This document shows positions 21,997 to 33,051 of a stretch of 64,000 bases of DNA, one piece after another. The DNA is from Aurifilum marmelostoma (Eukaryota > Ascomycota > Sordariomycetes > Diaporthales > Cryphonectriaceae): positions 992,001-1,056,000 of the forward strand of contig JAMXSV010000016.1 in assembly GCA_027559495.1 (NCBI GenBank). The letters run 5' to 3'. Below the pieces are notes generated by a model that saw only the letters and a list, made by a program, of their open reading frames with translations, did not search any database and was not told the DNA's origin. The translations under genes and the position numbers were made by a program. Position 1 is the first letter of the stretch. Every line of letters begins with the position of its first letter.

Positions 21997-22686
21997 AAAA
22001 AAAAATGAACACCTCTCGAGCCTAAGAAGCAGGAGGAAGAGGCGAGGTAGCTGAACAACAAGAACTGGTGGTGTGTGTCCGTGTCTTGGATATATGAATT
22101 CTGTGCATTTATGGATATCAATGCATTTACGGCTAGCGAGAGCGAGACTGACTTTGATTTTGACCACGTATATAATAACATAATAACAGAATGATACCCT
22201 AGAGCAAACTACAAAAGACGTCATCATACTGATGATATGATATATCGTTCGTTCCAACACGAGGAAGAACTGTGACTGTGTATCATCTCCATGCCACCAT
22301 TGTGGTCCTTTCATATGCTTGTTCACAGGCACAGACCAGCTGCCACACACTCTCTCCCAAATCTTGAAGAAATCAACAGTAGCAATGGTCAAGCGGAGAG
22401 CTATATGTTACTTACATACCAAAGTCCCTCCCTCCACTTTAATTTTTAGAGTTCAGGCCCCCCCCCCCCAGGCCCGCGGGACCGGAGCCCGCCAATCGAT
22501 ACCACCGGCATTTTGGAGAGCTGGTGCATTACTACTCAACGGCCGGCATGGATAAGAAGAAGAAGCAACTAAGTAACACAGTACAGTAAATAAATATAAC
22601 AGTCGTCTCCCTCACTTCAGGAAACAATCTCCCAACCTCCAGCTGTCCGGCTTTGCCTTCCTGGAGTGTGCCGCACATCTCGTAGA
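21997..22686. other. Spacer before the aminotransferase gene
   Basis: 690 bases without a gene: the 3' end of the membrane-protein gene (an A-rich stretch directly after the stop), then a C10 run at about 22460-22469 and the aminotransferase promoter. No motif stands out. Confidence 0.55.
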
Positions 22687-24283
22687 ATGACGGCACAGGG
22701 AACGACAGCCACAACCGAGGCCGTGGCGCCACCATCGCTCAAGGAGGAGGCCAAGCCTGCCAAAGAGGCCCTCGACGCAGCCATCGCCCGGTTCAAGGCA
22801 CGCAACCCGCGCTCCGAGGCGCTGCACAGACAGGCCGTCGAGACCCTGCCCGGCGGCAACACGCGCGCGCAGCTGTACACATTTCCTTTTCCCGTGTGTA
22901 TGAAGTCTGGCCGGGGATACCAAGTTACCTCTGAGGATGGTCATGTGTAAGCGGTGGTCCTACCTTTTTTCCCCCCCTCAAATTCACCAGCTTGGAGCCA
23001 TTACATGTGAAATATGATTTTATTATCTTTTTATTTTTGGTGCAAGACATACGATGACGAGTATGACTAACACTACACAGATACACAGACATGGTAGGCG
23101 AGCTCACAGCAGGCCTGTACGGACACTCCCACCCCACCATAGTCGCCACCATCAAGGACGTCCTCGACACCACAGGCCTCAACCTGGGCGCGACCACCGC
23201 GCAGGAGCACGCCTACGCCGCGGCCCTCTGCGCCCGCTTCGCCCTCGGCCGCGTGCGCTTCTGCAACTCGGGCACCGAGGCCAACCTGCAGGCCGTCATG
23301 GCCGCGCGCGCCTTCACGGGCAAGAGGCGCGTCGTCGTCTTCTCGGCGGGGTACCACGGCGGGGTGCTCGGGTTCGCGGGCGGCAGGCCTGGGCCGGGGT
23401 GCGTGGACAGGGAGGAGTGGGATGTTGTCGAGTACAACGACAGCGCGGGCGCGGAGAGGGCGATTCGCGGGGCCAATGTCGCGGCTGTGCTTGTGGAGGC
23501 GATGCAGGGGAGCGGAGGGGCGATCTCGGGGACGCATGAGTTCCTGAAGACCATCGAGACGGCGGCCAGAGAGGTATGTTCAAGAAAGAAAAGAAAGAAA
23601 ACAAAAAAATACTCTTCTTCTTCCATTGCATCTTCGCTTAGAGAGAACAGGGCTGATGTCTGATATCACAGGCTGGTGTAGTCTTCATCCTCGACGAGGT
23701 CATGACCTCCCGTCTGGCGCCGGGCGGCCTGGCAGAGGTCTACCACCTCCAGCCTGACCTCAAGACGTTTGGCAAGTATCTCGGCGGCGGCCTGGCCTTT
23801 GGAGCCTTTGGCGGCCGGGCAGAGGTCATGTCCGTCTTCGACCCCAGGCCGGACTCGATGCACCCGCTGCACCTGGCCCACCACGGCACCTTCAACAACA
23901 ACACGCTCGTCATGCACACGGGCCACGCCGGCCTAACCAGGGTGTACACGCCCGACATCTGCAGGGAGCTCAACGCGCAGGGGGACCGGATGCGCGCCCA
24001 GCTGCTCGCGCTGACCAAGGGCACCAAGATGTCCTTCACGGGGATCGGCGCCGTGGTCGGGTCACACTTCACAGAGCAGGGCCTGCAGGGGACCCAGAGG
24101 TACACGGAGGAGGACTGGGCGCTGAAGCAGCTGTTCTGGTTTGAGATGATGGAGGAGGGGTTCTGGCTCACGCAGCGAGGCCTGTATGCCCTGGTGCTCG
24201 GGACGCCGCAGGAGGAGCTGGACAGGTTTGTCGCGAGTGTCGAGGCCTTTTTGAACAGACATCGGGTTCTTGTGAGTGTATGA
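22687..24283 (+). CDS. Class III PLP aminotransferase, glutamate-1-semialdehyde 2,1-aminomutase-like
   Basis: Exons 22687-22946, 23081-23573 and 23672-24283 give 454 residues; introns start GTAAGC and GTATGT, the first with a GACTAACAC branch site, and both joins keep phase. Family marks: LPGGNTR near 58, the region GELTAGLYGHSHP, the phosphate-binding segment NSGTEANLQAVMAAR, SAGYHGG, LDEVMTSR with the cofactor-contacting Asp259, and FGKYLGGGLAFGAFGG with the presumed Schiff-base Lys286. The protein is closest in style to glutamate-1-semialdehyde aminomutases. Fungi make heme through the ALA synthase route and do not need that enzyme, so the real substrate is probably another amino or keto acid. 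No targeting peptide is evident. ATG 22687 is the first in-frame ATG after an in-frame GTG. Confidence 0.88.
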
Positions 24284-25011
24284 TGAACAGACGAGATCCT
24301 CCTGTCCTTTATACATCACCATAGACGGAAGCATTCGTCGCATAACTGAGGGGAAAATTTAGTGGTCCGCGTAAGGTGAAGGGAAAACCATACATATCTT
24401 TGGTCAGCAGTTGGACCGAAAAGCAGCAGCCTACATACAGTCTGTCACATCCTCTCCTCCGCCTCTGATCCGGAAAATATTGTCGTGTGTGCGATACGCT
24501 TTGGGTGGTATCCTCTCTTGGTCTTGAATAGTCCTTTGTAAGAGCTCGTATGCATTACACGACGCCTGGAGGAATATGGTTCCTGTCAGAATAGCAATGG
24601 CAGTATGTGTCGAAGAGAGGTAGCCCCCAATAAAATCGTACGGTAGGCATTAGGCCCTGGTCAGGCCTGGCAGTGGTTGTTAGTAGTGAGCAAAGCTAAA
24701 TTCCAGGGGGTGCCTTTTGCCGGGAGGAGCCGCTGTACCATGCCACCCACACCCCCCCCCCCGGGGGATCCCCCCCAGCGGCAGAACTGCCAGCCGCAGA
24801 GAACATTTCGAAAGCTGACACTCGACGACTCTCTCTCTGACCGAGCACCTAGCACCTACCACACAACCAACCTCAACAACCCCTCCACCAAATAACGTTC
24901 CAAACACACACACACACCGTCCGTTCCTATCATACCATCTAACCTCACTATACCATCCTCCCCCCGCCCCCTCCCCCTCTTTTCCCCCTTCAAACCGACC
25001 CAACATCCCCC
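24284..25011. other. Spacer and C-rich leader before the SF3a2 gene
   Basis: 728 bases without a gene. C10/G6 runs occur near 24750-24770. The 110 bases before ATG 25012 are almost purely C, T and A (CACACACACAC at about 24904, then CCCCCGCCCCC), a leader type seen in highly expressed fungal genes. Confidence 0.55.
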
Positions 25012-25758
25012 ATGGACTACCAAAACCGCGCCGGGTCCAAGTTCGGCGGCGGCGGCGTCGCCTCCCACAGCGCGACCAACGCCGACCGCCGCGAGCGCCT
25101 CCGCAAGCTCGCCCTCGAGACCATCGACCTGGACAAGGACCCCTACTTCTTCAAGAACCACGTCGGCTCCTTCGAGTGCCGCCTGTGCCTGACGGTCCAC
25201 CAGAACGACGGCTCCTACCTCGCCCACACCCAGGGCAAGAAGCACCAGACCAACCTCGCCCGCCGCGCCGCCAAGGAGCAGAAGGAGGGCAAGGCCCAGC
25301 TCGACCCCCAGACCGGCCTGCCCGTCGGCGTCGTCGGCGCGGGCTTCGGCGCCCTCGGCCTCGGCGCCGGCGGCGTCCCCCGCAGGAACGTGGTCAAGAT
25401 CGGCCGCCCTGGTTATAAGATCACCAAGGTCCGCGACCCCGTCACCAAGCAGCAGGGCCTGCTGTTCCAGCTGCAGTACCCGGACATAGGCCAGGGCGTC
25501 GTGCCCCGCTGGCAGATCATGAGCGCCTTTAGCCAGCGCGTCGAGGAGCCCGACCGTGACTTCCAGTACCTGTGCGTCGCCGCCGAGCCCTACGAGACGT
25601 GCGGCTTCAAGATCCAGGCCCGCGAGCTGGACAAGCGCGAGGACAAGCAGTTTGAGTTCTGGGACCCGGACGCCAAGGAGTACTGGGTGCAGATCATGTT
25701 CATGACGGAGCGTGAGGAGAGGTTTAATGCCGCCCCGGGCCTGGGCGGCAGGAGGTGA
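25012..25758 (+). CDS. PRP11: Splicing factor 3a subunit 2 (SF3a66 / Prp11 / Sap62)
   Basis: A single exon of 248 residues. SF3a is part of the 17S U2 snRNP and helps it bind the branch site during spliceosome assembly. The N-terminus MDYQNRAGSKFGGGG is nearly invariant in the family. A U1-type zinc finger follows, with Cys56, Cys59, His72 and His78 in FECRLCLTVHQNDGSYLAHT and GKKHQTN. The PRP11 core then shows IGRPGYKITKVRDP, LQYPDIGQGVVPRWQIMSAF, the EPYETCGFKI segment and FWDPDAKEYWVQIMF. The protein stops after GLGGRR and lacks the long proline-rich repeats of animal SF3A2, as usual in fungi. No intron is present in the coding region. Confidence 0.96.
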   Translation: MDYQNRAGSKFGGGGVASHSATNADRRERLRKLALETIDLDKDPYFFKNHVGSFECRLCLTVHQNDGSYLAHTQGKKHQTNLARRAAKEQKEGKAQLDPQTGLPVGVVGAGFGALGLGAGGVPRRNVVKIGRPGYKITKVRDPVTKQQGLLFQLQYPDIGQGVVPRWQIMSAFSQRVEEPDRDFQYLCVAAEPYETCGFKIQARELDKREDKQFEFWDPDAKEYWVQIMFMTEREERFNAAPGLGGRR

Positions 25759-26856
25759 GCGGGGTGTCGTGGCGGCGAGAAAAAAAGATCTTCTGAAGGC
25801 CGAGATGATACTTCGACACAAGGACGTTGATCAGGAGGGAGCATAGAAAGGAACTGGAGTGATGGTGTGCACATGGCACGCCAGCCATATGAGGGCCAAA
25901 GAATGGCCGGTGCGACATCCTATCAAGACCCGGCCGTGCTTCGAGGGCAGAGAGTTCATACGCATTCACGCACGGGGGGCGCGAGGAGTAAGCCAGTGTA
26001 AGACATGCTTGGTTGGGACGCGACATGGCAGGTCATTGTATACAGGCTGACTGACGCTCTCATCAGGCCTCCTCCCGGAACCCACATCGTCAAACTGCCA
26101 GAGCAACCGAAAGTCTGGAGGATGAGTATGCAAGAGAAGCGGGGATGAAAGGCCAGTGGCCGTAATGTTCTCTGGCCTGGCCACTCAAGGAGATGATGTA
26201 CATATTATATACCCTCATGCTTTTTTTCCCCCCTTGTAGTGAAACAACTCGGTGCTAGCCTGTCTATCTATCATCCATGACTTCAGGTTCTATCATGCAT
26301 CCCGCCCTGGGCTTGTGACTTTCTCAACTTACAGGCTCACGATTGCTATTCATATCATCATCCAACGCCTTGCGTCGGATACTTGTCTCTGGTCTTCTCT
26401 CCCGCGTCCCCCCAACCTCTTATTTTCGATGCTTGCTTGTAATGCTCATGCTTGACTTGATACACTTGTGATCTTGCTCATATTCGTTTGACATTGCGTT
26501 CCAATCCCGTCTAGTTCGGCTTGTCCCTCGTACATCTGTATGCCATGCTTCTTCCACCCCACAGGAATATCAAACAAAAGACAAACAAGGTCTATTTGAT
26601 TTGCGATGCGCTTACTCGTCCTTACAATATGCTTTATGCTGGATCTTGTCGAGTTGCTGTGTGCGCAAAAATGCTGAAAAGGTGCACAATAGAACATACA
26701 TGAGTTTCGGCAAAGAAGTATGACTTGTCTGTGGAAGGGATAGGGAGTGTCGTCTCAAGCGGTCCATCTCGCCAACGCACTGCATATGAGGTTTGTCTTG
26801 GCCTCTGTAGCGCGAGAGACGCCCAACCATGGATCGGCTCTTGATCGGCCCCAGGC
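25759..26856. other. Region between the convergent SF3a2 and COT1 genes
   Basis: 1.1 kb with no supported gene; mixed-sequence and T-rich DNA that should contain both 3' UTRs. Small frames (for example 25859-26050, 26252-26455) look random. Confidence 0.55.
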
Positions 26857-29209
26857 TCATCGGAAGTTGTTATCGAAGCGTTTGAAGGTATAACCAATAA
26901 ACGGCAGGCTCATCTCGGGAGCCTCCTCCACCTCGCCCATCTTCTGCGCCGCAACCTGTGCCTGCTGCGCCTTGAGAAGAGTGGCGTTATCGGTCTGGTC
27001 GATCTCGTCTGTCGGGAAGTAAGTCGTATCGATGTTGCTCGTGAGGCGCGGCTCGAACGGAGCCCGGATCCGCCGCAGCGAGTCAAACTCAACACCGCGG
27101 AAGAAGGCGTGGCTCTTGATCTCGTGCGCACCACCACGGCCCAGACGGTTCTCCGTGTTGATAATGAGGCTGTTGTATCCAGAATCAGTATCGAGACTTG
27201 CTCACCACACATGTAAAAACGTATATCAAGACGAGTTAAAAAAAAAAAAAAAAAAAAAAAGAAAAGAGAAAACAAAAAAGAAAAGAAAAAAAAAGAAACG
27301 GGGGGAGGGGTGTTGGGTTTCGTACCTCCTGATCAGGTTCTCTGCCTCCACGCCCAGCGTGATGTCGTCTGGGAAATACAAGCTCTGCCTCCAGTTGACG
27401 ATCTTGCGGTACGTGTCATGGCTGTCCTCGGCACAGAATGGCGGCCAGCCCACGAGGCACTCGAACATGATGGTACCCAGACTCCACCAGTCACAGTCGA
27501 AGCTGTACCCGTGGCCGGTGAAGATCTCGGGCGCGATGTAGTCGGGCGTTCCGACGGTGGAGTAGGCCATCAGCCTTCGGCTCCGCCGCCAGTCATTGAT
27601 CTGTGCGCGGTTCGACACGGTCAAGTTGATCTGATCGATGGCGACCGAATTACGGTCGCGAGGCCGGTTCGACTTGCCCTGCAGAAGCTGTTGGTAGTAG
27701 TTGTTGTCGTGGAGCTTGTGGAAGCCCGTCGACAGGCCGAAATCAGTCAGCTTGACGTGCCCCCCGCGGTCGAGCAGGATATTGTCAGGCTTGATGTCTC
27801 TGTAGATTGCGCATCGAGCTGTCAGCGCCGCCAACCCAAGCCCGGACCACATGAGCATATCTTTCTCTCCTCCCGGCTAGACGTACCTGTGGATGAAGCC
27901 CAGCTTATGGACAGCCTCGATCGCGAGAACAATCTCAGCAATATAGAAGCGCGTGATATCCTCCGAGAAGATCTCATACTTGATAAGCATGGTCATCAGA
28001 TCACCACCCGGCAAGAACTCCATCAACATGTATAGGAAATTGGCGTCCTGGAAAGTTGTGTAGAGCTTCACGACCCACGGGCTGTCGCTCTCGGCCAGGA
28101 TATCTCTCTCGGCGCGCACGTGGGCAAGCTGGTCTTTCTTGAACATCTCGGTCTTGATCAGAGACTTCATGGCGTAGACTTTGGCATCGGCCTTCTTCTG
28201 CACCAGCTTGACCTCGCCAAAAGCGCCCTTGCCAATGATCTTGACCGTTGTGTAGTTCTCGGGCTTGTCCTTGGTACGCAGGAAACGGAGGTAAGAACCC
28301 TCGCGCCGGCCACCGGTGGCCCAGATCTGTTCCTTGCGGGCTAGGGGTTGGTTCGGCTCGGAGAGCTTCTGCTCCATCTCGCTCTGCCTGTACGACAAGA
28401 AAACAAAAAAAAAACAAGACGCGGGTGTCAGTCTCACGAGTCTCAATCACACACAGATGGTGCCGTTCCTGGCGCTCAGGCTGGAGGTGGCGGCCCGGCC
28501 GGTAAAGGGGGGCTAGGTCCTCTTCTTACCTCTGGTTTCGCTCTCTTGCCCGCTTTACGCTGTCCTTGAAGAAGTCTGCCGCCAGCTGAGAGCACTTCTT
28601 CTGATTGTTGTTCGCATTGGAGCCGTACTTGTCCGGGTTTCGCTCAGGGGCGGCTTCGAACTCGGGGAAGAAGGGTTTCGACCCGGGCTGGCCAGGCATT
28701 GGGGCGTTCAGGTAGCTGTAGTTGGTTGCCTGTTGACCACCGCCGGCAGTCCGAGGCCGCTGGGCGCCAGCCGGAGAGGCACCTCTGGAGCCATAGCCGC
28801 CGGACTGGGCAGCTCCGCCGAGGTTCTGGTGTGAGAACTTGTGCGCCAGGCCAGTGTTGGGATCGTTGCTGGCACCAGGTGTGCGGAGACCGCCCTGGGC
28901 GAAGTCGGTATGATGGCTGGCCATTGCTTGACCTTGGTAGCCGGCAGAGTATTGCTGTTGTTGCTGCTGCTGCTGGTTGGGCAAGAAGTAGCCAGGCTGT
29001 CCGTAGCCGTACTGCTGCTGCTGCTGCTGCTTCTGCTGCTGGGCCAGTGGCTGCTGCTGAGCCTGCTGGTTCCCTTGAGGGGGGTAGACAGGTTGAGGGA
29101 AGGTAGAGGGCGTGGTGGGATAGGCCCGGTCAGAGGAGGCAGCACCCAGGCGGTTATTGTTGGTGTTGTTGCCAATGTTCAGGTACAACCTGTTCCCCTG
29201 ATTATCCAT
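26857..29209 (-). CDS. cot-1: COT1-type NDR/LATS serine/threonine protein kinase
   Basis: Four exons, 29209-28530, 28387-27887, 27799-27326 and 27169-26857, encode 655 residues; all three junctions restore conserved codons (AG|G, AG|A, AG|C). COT1 is the NDR kinase that, with a Mob2 partner, controls hyphal tip extension and branching. The N-terminus MDNQGNRLYLNIGNN is followed by a Gln-rich low-complexity region with two polyQ tracts. The Mob-binding segment KCSQLAADFFKDSVKRARER ends exon 1. Kinase marks: GKGAFGEV (279-286), catalytic Lys301, HRD at 393-395, DFG at 413-415, an NDR-type insert of about 50 residues before the activation loop YSTVGTPDYIAPE, and a hydrophobic motif FIGYTFKRF close to the C-terminus. 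Intron 3 (156 bases) contains an A23 tract. The frame is open without a stop for 223 codons upstream of the start, but contains no other ATG. Sequence likeness to Neurospora COT1 is very high from memory. Confidence 0.97.
27238..27260. repeat. A/T homopolymer inside COT1 intron 3
   Basis: A run of 23 A on the plus strand, continued by A/G-rich DNA to about 27298. In the COT1 pre-mRNA it reads as a U/C-rich tract placed right after the donor rather than before the acceptor. Confidence 0.88.
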
Positions 29210-31169
29210 TGTACATAAGCCAGCTGTCGTGGAAATGGCCGGGCCGGGGGAACTATTGGCTTGTACGGTCGTCGTTAGTCGCGTGTCCGTTCCCGTTATG
29301 CTGAATCGACGGCAGAATGGAGGGTCCGGCCCTGGGATCCTCTCTCTGGCAGGTAGATAGATGCTGTTGGAGGGAGGGGGGGGGGGGGAGAAAGGGGGGC
29401 GGGCGTGCGAGGGTGGTGGGCCAGGAGCGGCTGGAGCCAGCAAATGGAAGGTCAACGGTAGTGAGCTCTGGATTGCTCGAGGGGTCGGTGGATCCACAAA
29501 GAGGATTGTAGTGAGAGTGGGCAGCGGTGAGGGCAAGCGAGAATGGCCAGTGCCAAGGTGAGGAGGGTCCGGCACAGACAGGCAAGTCTCGACCCTGCTG
29601 TAACAGTCCAGTGCCACCTGCGAAAGAAGGCGGAAGAGGAAGGGGGAGGGGGGGAGGGGGAGGAGGAGGAGGAGGAGGTCGAGGAAGAAGAGGTCGAGGA
29701 CGACAAGTGAGGGGCCCTCCACAGCAGACGAAGAGAGAGGATCGATCTCACCACCGAGGTAAACAAGACAAAGACAGATAGACACCAGCAAGGTATCAGG
29801 GGCTTGTCTCTGGAGGGCCTGTGCGGGGACGAGGAGGAGGGAACTTTGCTGTATCTGCCGTAGCCGCAAGTGGGACACACATCGAGTCAGACAGGAAGTT
29901 TTGCTGGAGAAAAAGGGAAGAAGAAAAAAAAAAAAAAAAAAAGGAAAGAGAGGGGAACAAAAAAAAAAAAAAAGACGGCTAAGCAGGGCTTGGAAAGTGC
30001 AAGTTCGTCAGAGTACAGATTCCCACAAGAGAAGAGACACCCCAATCAATTGCTCTGGGGCATAATGAGGTAGATTAACCTTGATTCCTGCTGGATAGAA
30101 AGTACCTTTAATGACAAACTTACACTATAGTATAATTCCTGCTGTGTTATCTTTATTATAACAGCGGAAAGTTGCACCATGTGGCCCACAAGAGGTGGTC
30201 CTGAACAGGGGCGGCAGCCAGTACTCTCTCTCTCTGCAAGAAGAAGAGCTGCTCTCGAGATGAGTTCTCCTCGGAGACTGGAGTTGCACAACTTTGGTTT
30301 TGCCACAATGCTGTTATGAAATAGGGGCCCAACAGCATGTATTCTCCTCCCTCTTCTCCCTCTTCTTTCCTCATCCAGTCTTCTCTGACAGACCCTTCCC
30401 CTGAACAGGGTTGCGCACCTCAAGCTGTTAGTGAGACGCGCTACCAAAGATGGCGGCCAATGGGTGGGGGTTAGGGGCCGCCACAGGCTCTGGATTCCAC
30501 ACCTCTTGGAAGCCTCAACGGCTGGCTGGCTGGCTGGCTGGCAGGCAGTCATTACATACTCTTCTCCTTTGCAGTGAACCATTGAAGTCTGGCACGGGGG
30601 CAATACGAAAAGCAGCTACTGTGCTGGTGGTCACTTGTCAGATCTGACCATCTAGAGTAATATGGCACACCCACTGGGCATCAAATACTAGTAGTGTCTG
30701 CCATGTATGAGCTATCAGAGAGCTGAGGGACATTCATGTGTGATATCATCAGACTCCTGTCTACTTGAGACGTGATAAATTAAGAAGGCCAGAGAGAATG
30801 CTGCCCCAGTGTTCTGGAGCTGATCAACCAAGTACCTGGCATGGGCGCAGCATGTGAGGAGGGCCAGTGCTGACTGCTGGGAGCTACAGGGAGTGGCAGA
30901 AGGTGGGTAGCAGGAGCAAAGGACTATCTTATCTGCGCTTATCGGCTAACCGAACGTGATTTTTTTTGGACCTGGGTCAAATTTCAAGCTCGACCTTTGC
31001 GATTTCGCACTTGGTCGTCGTGCTCGTCGGTGGTTGCGCTCCTTTTCAGATGTCCGCCGCATAGATTAGATTGACAAAAATCTACCACATTCCCAATTCT
31101 GATCAGTCGACCGACCCATTCTATTTCCCAAACTCAAGGGGTTCTAGGACTGCGACTGCCTCGGCCAGA
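29210..31169. other. Divergent promoter region of COT1 and TIM54
   Basis: 1.96 kb with no supported gene. The first 670 bases are probably the long COT1 leader, with a G-rich/C-rich block around 29375-29400 and 29640-29690. Two A tracts (29924-29942 and 29959-29973) lie about 0.75 kb from the COT1 start. A (GGCT)n repeat sits at 30520-30542. The last 200 bases before ATG 31170 carry the TIM54 promoter. Confidence 0.55.
30520..30542. repeat. (GGCT)5 tetranucleotide repeat
   Basis: Five GGCT units plus GGC in tandem within the COT1-TIM54 intergenic region. Confidence 0.88.
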
Positions 31170-32692
31170 ATGGCTGAACCCACTCCCCCGGCCGCGTCGT
31201 CGGCAGCGACACCGGTGAGTCGCCGTCTGATTCTGTGATTCCTTCGTGCTGGATGGATCTCACAGCCATGGCAAGGGCTAACATTCGTTCTCTATCCTTT
31301 CTTCAGTCTCCTTCCGCCCCATCCTCCTCAACAGCCACGGCTCCCAAGCCCAAGCCCGCCCAGAACCCCGCCCTCCGCATGATGGGCCTCCCCGCCCTCC
31401 CGCGCAAGCTACCCTCTCGCAACTGGCTCATATTCTGGACCCTGACGGGCACCCTCACCGGTGCCATCATCTACGATCGCCGCGAGAAGCGCCGCGCCAC
31501 CGCCCGCTGGGCCCACGCCGTCTCGCACCTCGCCAAGGAGCCCATCCCCGGCGGCAACCCCTCAGCCATGCCCCGCAAGCTGACCATCTACCTCGAGGCC
31601 CCGCCCGGCGACGGGCTGCGCGTCGCCCAGGACCACTTTCGGGAGTATGTGAAGCCTGTGCTGGCTGCGAGCGGGCTGGACTGGGAGTTCAGACAGGGAC
31701 GTCAGCAGGGGGACATTCGCGCCGTGGTGGCCGAAGAGGTGCGGAAGAGACGGAGGCGGGTGGAGAGGGACATTGGTTCTGCCGACGCCATGGAGGGAGA
31801 CTTGCCTACGGATGACGACTTTATTGAGAATTTCAGGAGACAACACGGCATCCCAGACTACGACGGCGTGCGGGGCGACATTGTGATTGGGCGGCATACC
31901 TGGAAGGAATACGTCCGGGGCCTGCACGAGGGCTGGCTGGGGCCGCTGAAGATGCCGCCACACGCACAGCCTGACCCGGAACCCGAGAAGAAGGAGGGCG
32001 AGGAGCAAGAAGAAGAGACCAAGATCAAGAGGCCACGGCAGCCCAAGCCGTACAACTCGGTCGACGACTATGCGACTGCCCACCTGCCGCTGCTCGTACC
32101 TGCCGAGCTGGCACCCTCAACCCCCATCTCTTTCCCCCACATCCTGGGTTTCCTGAACACGCCGACTCGGCTCTACCGGTTCCTGACGAGGCGGCGTCTA
32201 GCAGACGAGATAGGAGCTGAGGTTGCAGCCGTATGCTTTGCCACGTATAGGGAGTTCCGGGAGGTCGGAGATGCCAACAGCTCGGATATGGACCACCAGT
32301 GGGAGCAGCAGACGGCGCTGGCACATGAGGAGAAGAACTGGCTGAAGAGCGTCTGGAAGACCGACGCGGAAGCCAACAAGGAGAAGAAGGCCGACGAGGA
32401 CACCAGCCCGACCGCGGCGGGGAGCGAGCTCGTGGACGGGTCGGTGCCGCCCGCTGCGCCAGCAAAGGAGAAGATATGGCCCAGCCCAGTGGTGCTCGAC
32501 CCGCGCATCGCCATGCGCATGAGGAGATTCGAGCTCCTGCCCGACGACGAGAGGCGCGCAAGAGAGATTGTGGTCCCGGAGGAGGAGATCGAGGGCTGGA
32601 TCAAGGGCAGCCTGAGGAGTCTGTGGAGATGGGCCACGGACAAGCCCGAGAGTGAGAAGAACCCTATACCTAACGTTGGAGATGTAGACTGA
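31170..32692 (+). CDS. TIM54: Mitochondrial inner-membrane translocase subunit Tim54
   Basis: Exon 1 (31170-31214) encodes only MAEPTPPAASSAATP; the intron (GTGAGT...CTTCAG) joins in phase 0 to exon 2 (31307-32692). The 476-residue product matches Tim54, a TIM22-complex subunit of the inner membrane that helps insert carrier proteins. Family marks: NPALRMMGLP followed by a single membrane segment at about 54-70 (NWLIFWTLTGTLTGAIIYDR), GNPSAMPRKLTIYLEAPPGD with the following FREYVKPVLAASGLDWE, GDIVIGRHTWKEYVRGLHEG, the IGFL-like PHILGFLNTPTRLYRFL segment and C-terminal DPRIAMRMRRFELLP. An acidic/lysine-rich linker (residues about 265-290) is low in complexity. A tiny first exon carrying only the start is a feature seen in other fungal genes; without it the frame's first usable ATG would be in the intron. 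Confidence 0.94.
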
Positions 32693-33051
32693 GCTACATG
32701 GATGATGACCAGAGGTCCGAGGGGGGAGTCCCTCTCTCCCTTCCTCTGGACACGCAATGTTGTGTATGATATCTGATCATCCCTCGTCATATAGAGAGTC
32801 CTTGCATTGAGCGCGGGCATATTAGATGTATTATCAAGCCATGAGAGGAGGGTTGGTTGATCGGCGGGTGGCTGGATATGTATGCCGGACCAAAGACTCA
32901 CAAAAAGGATAGAAGCATTAATGTCTCAATCACTCCTCTTCTTCAACAAGACAGATCTCTCACCCACCAGACTTCTTGCATCTATAGGGCTGACTGATTC
33001 AATGACTGTCCTGACGGGCCCGTCGTCATCAGCGCATACTTGGCCATTGTC
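32693..33051. other. Spacer between the convergent TIM54 and NIP30-family genes
   Basis: 359 bases holding the two 3' UTRs; nothing else seen. Confidence 0.6.
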
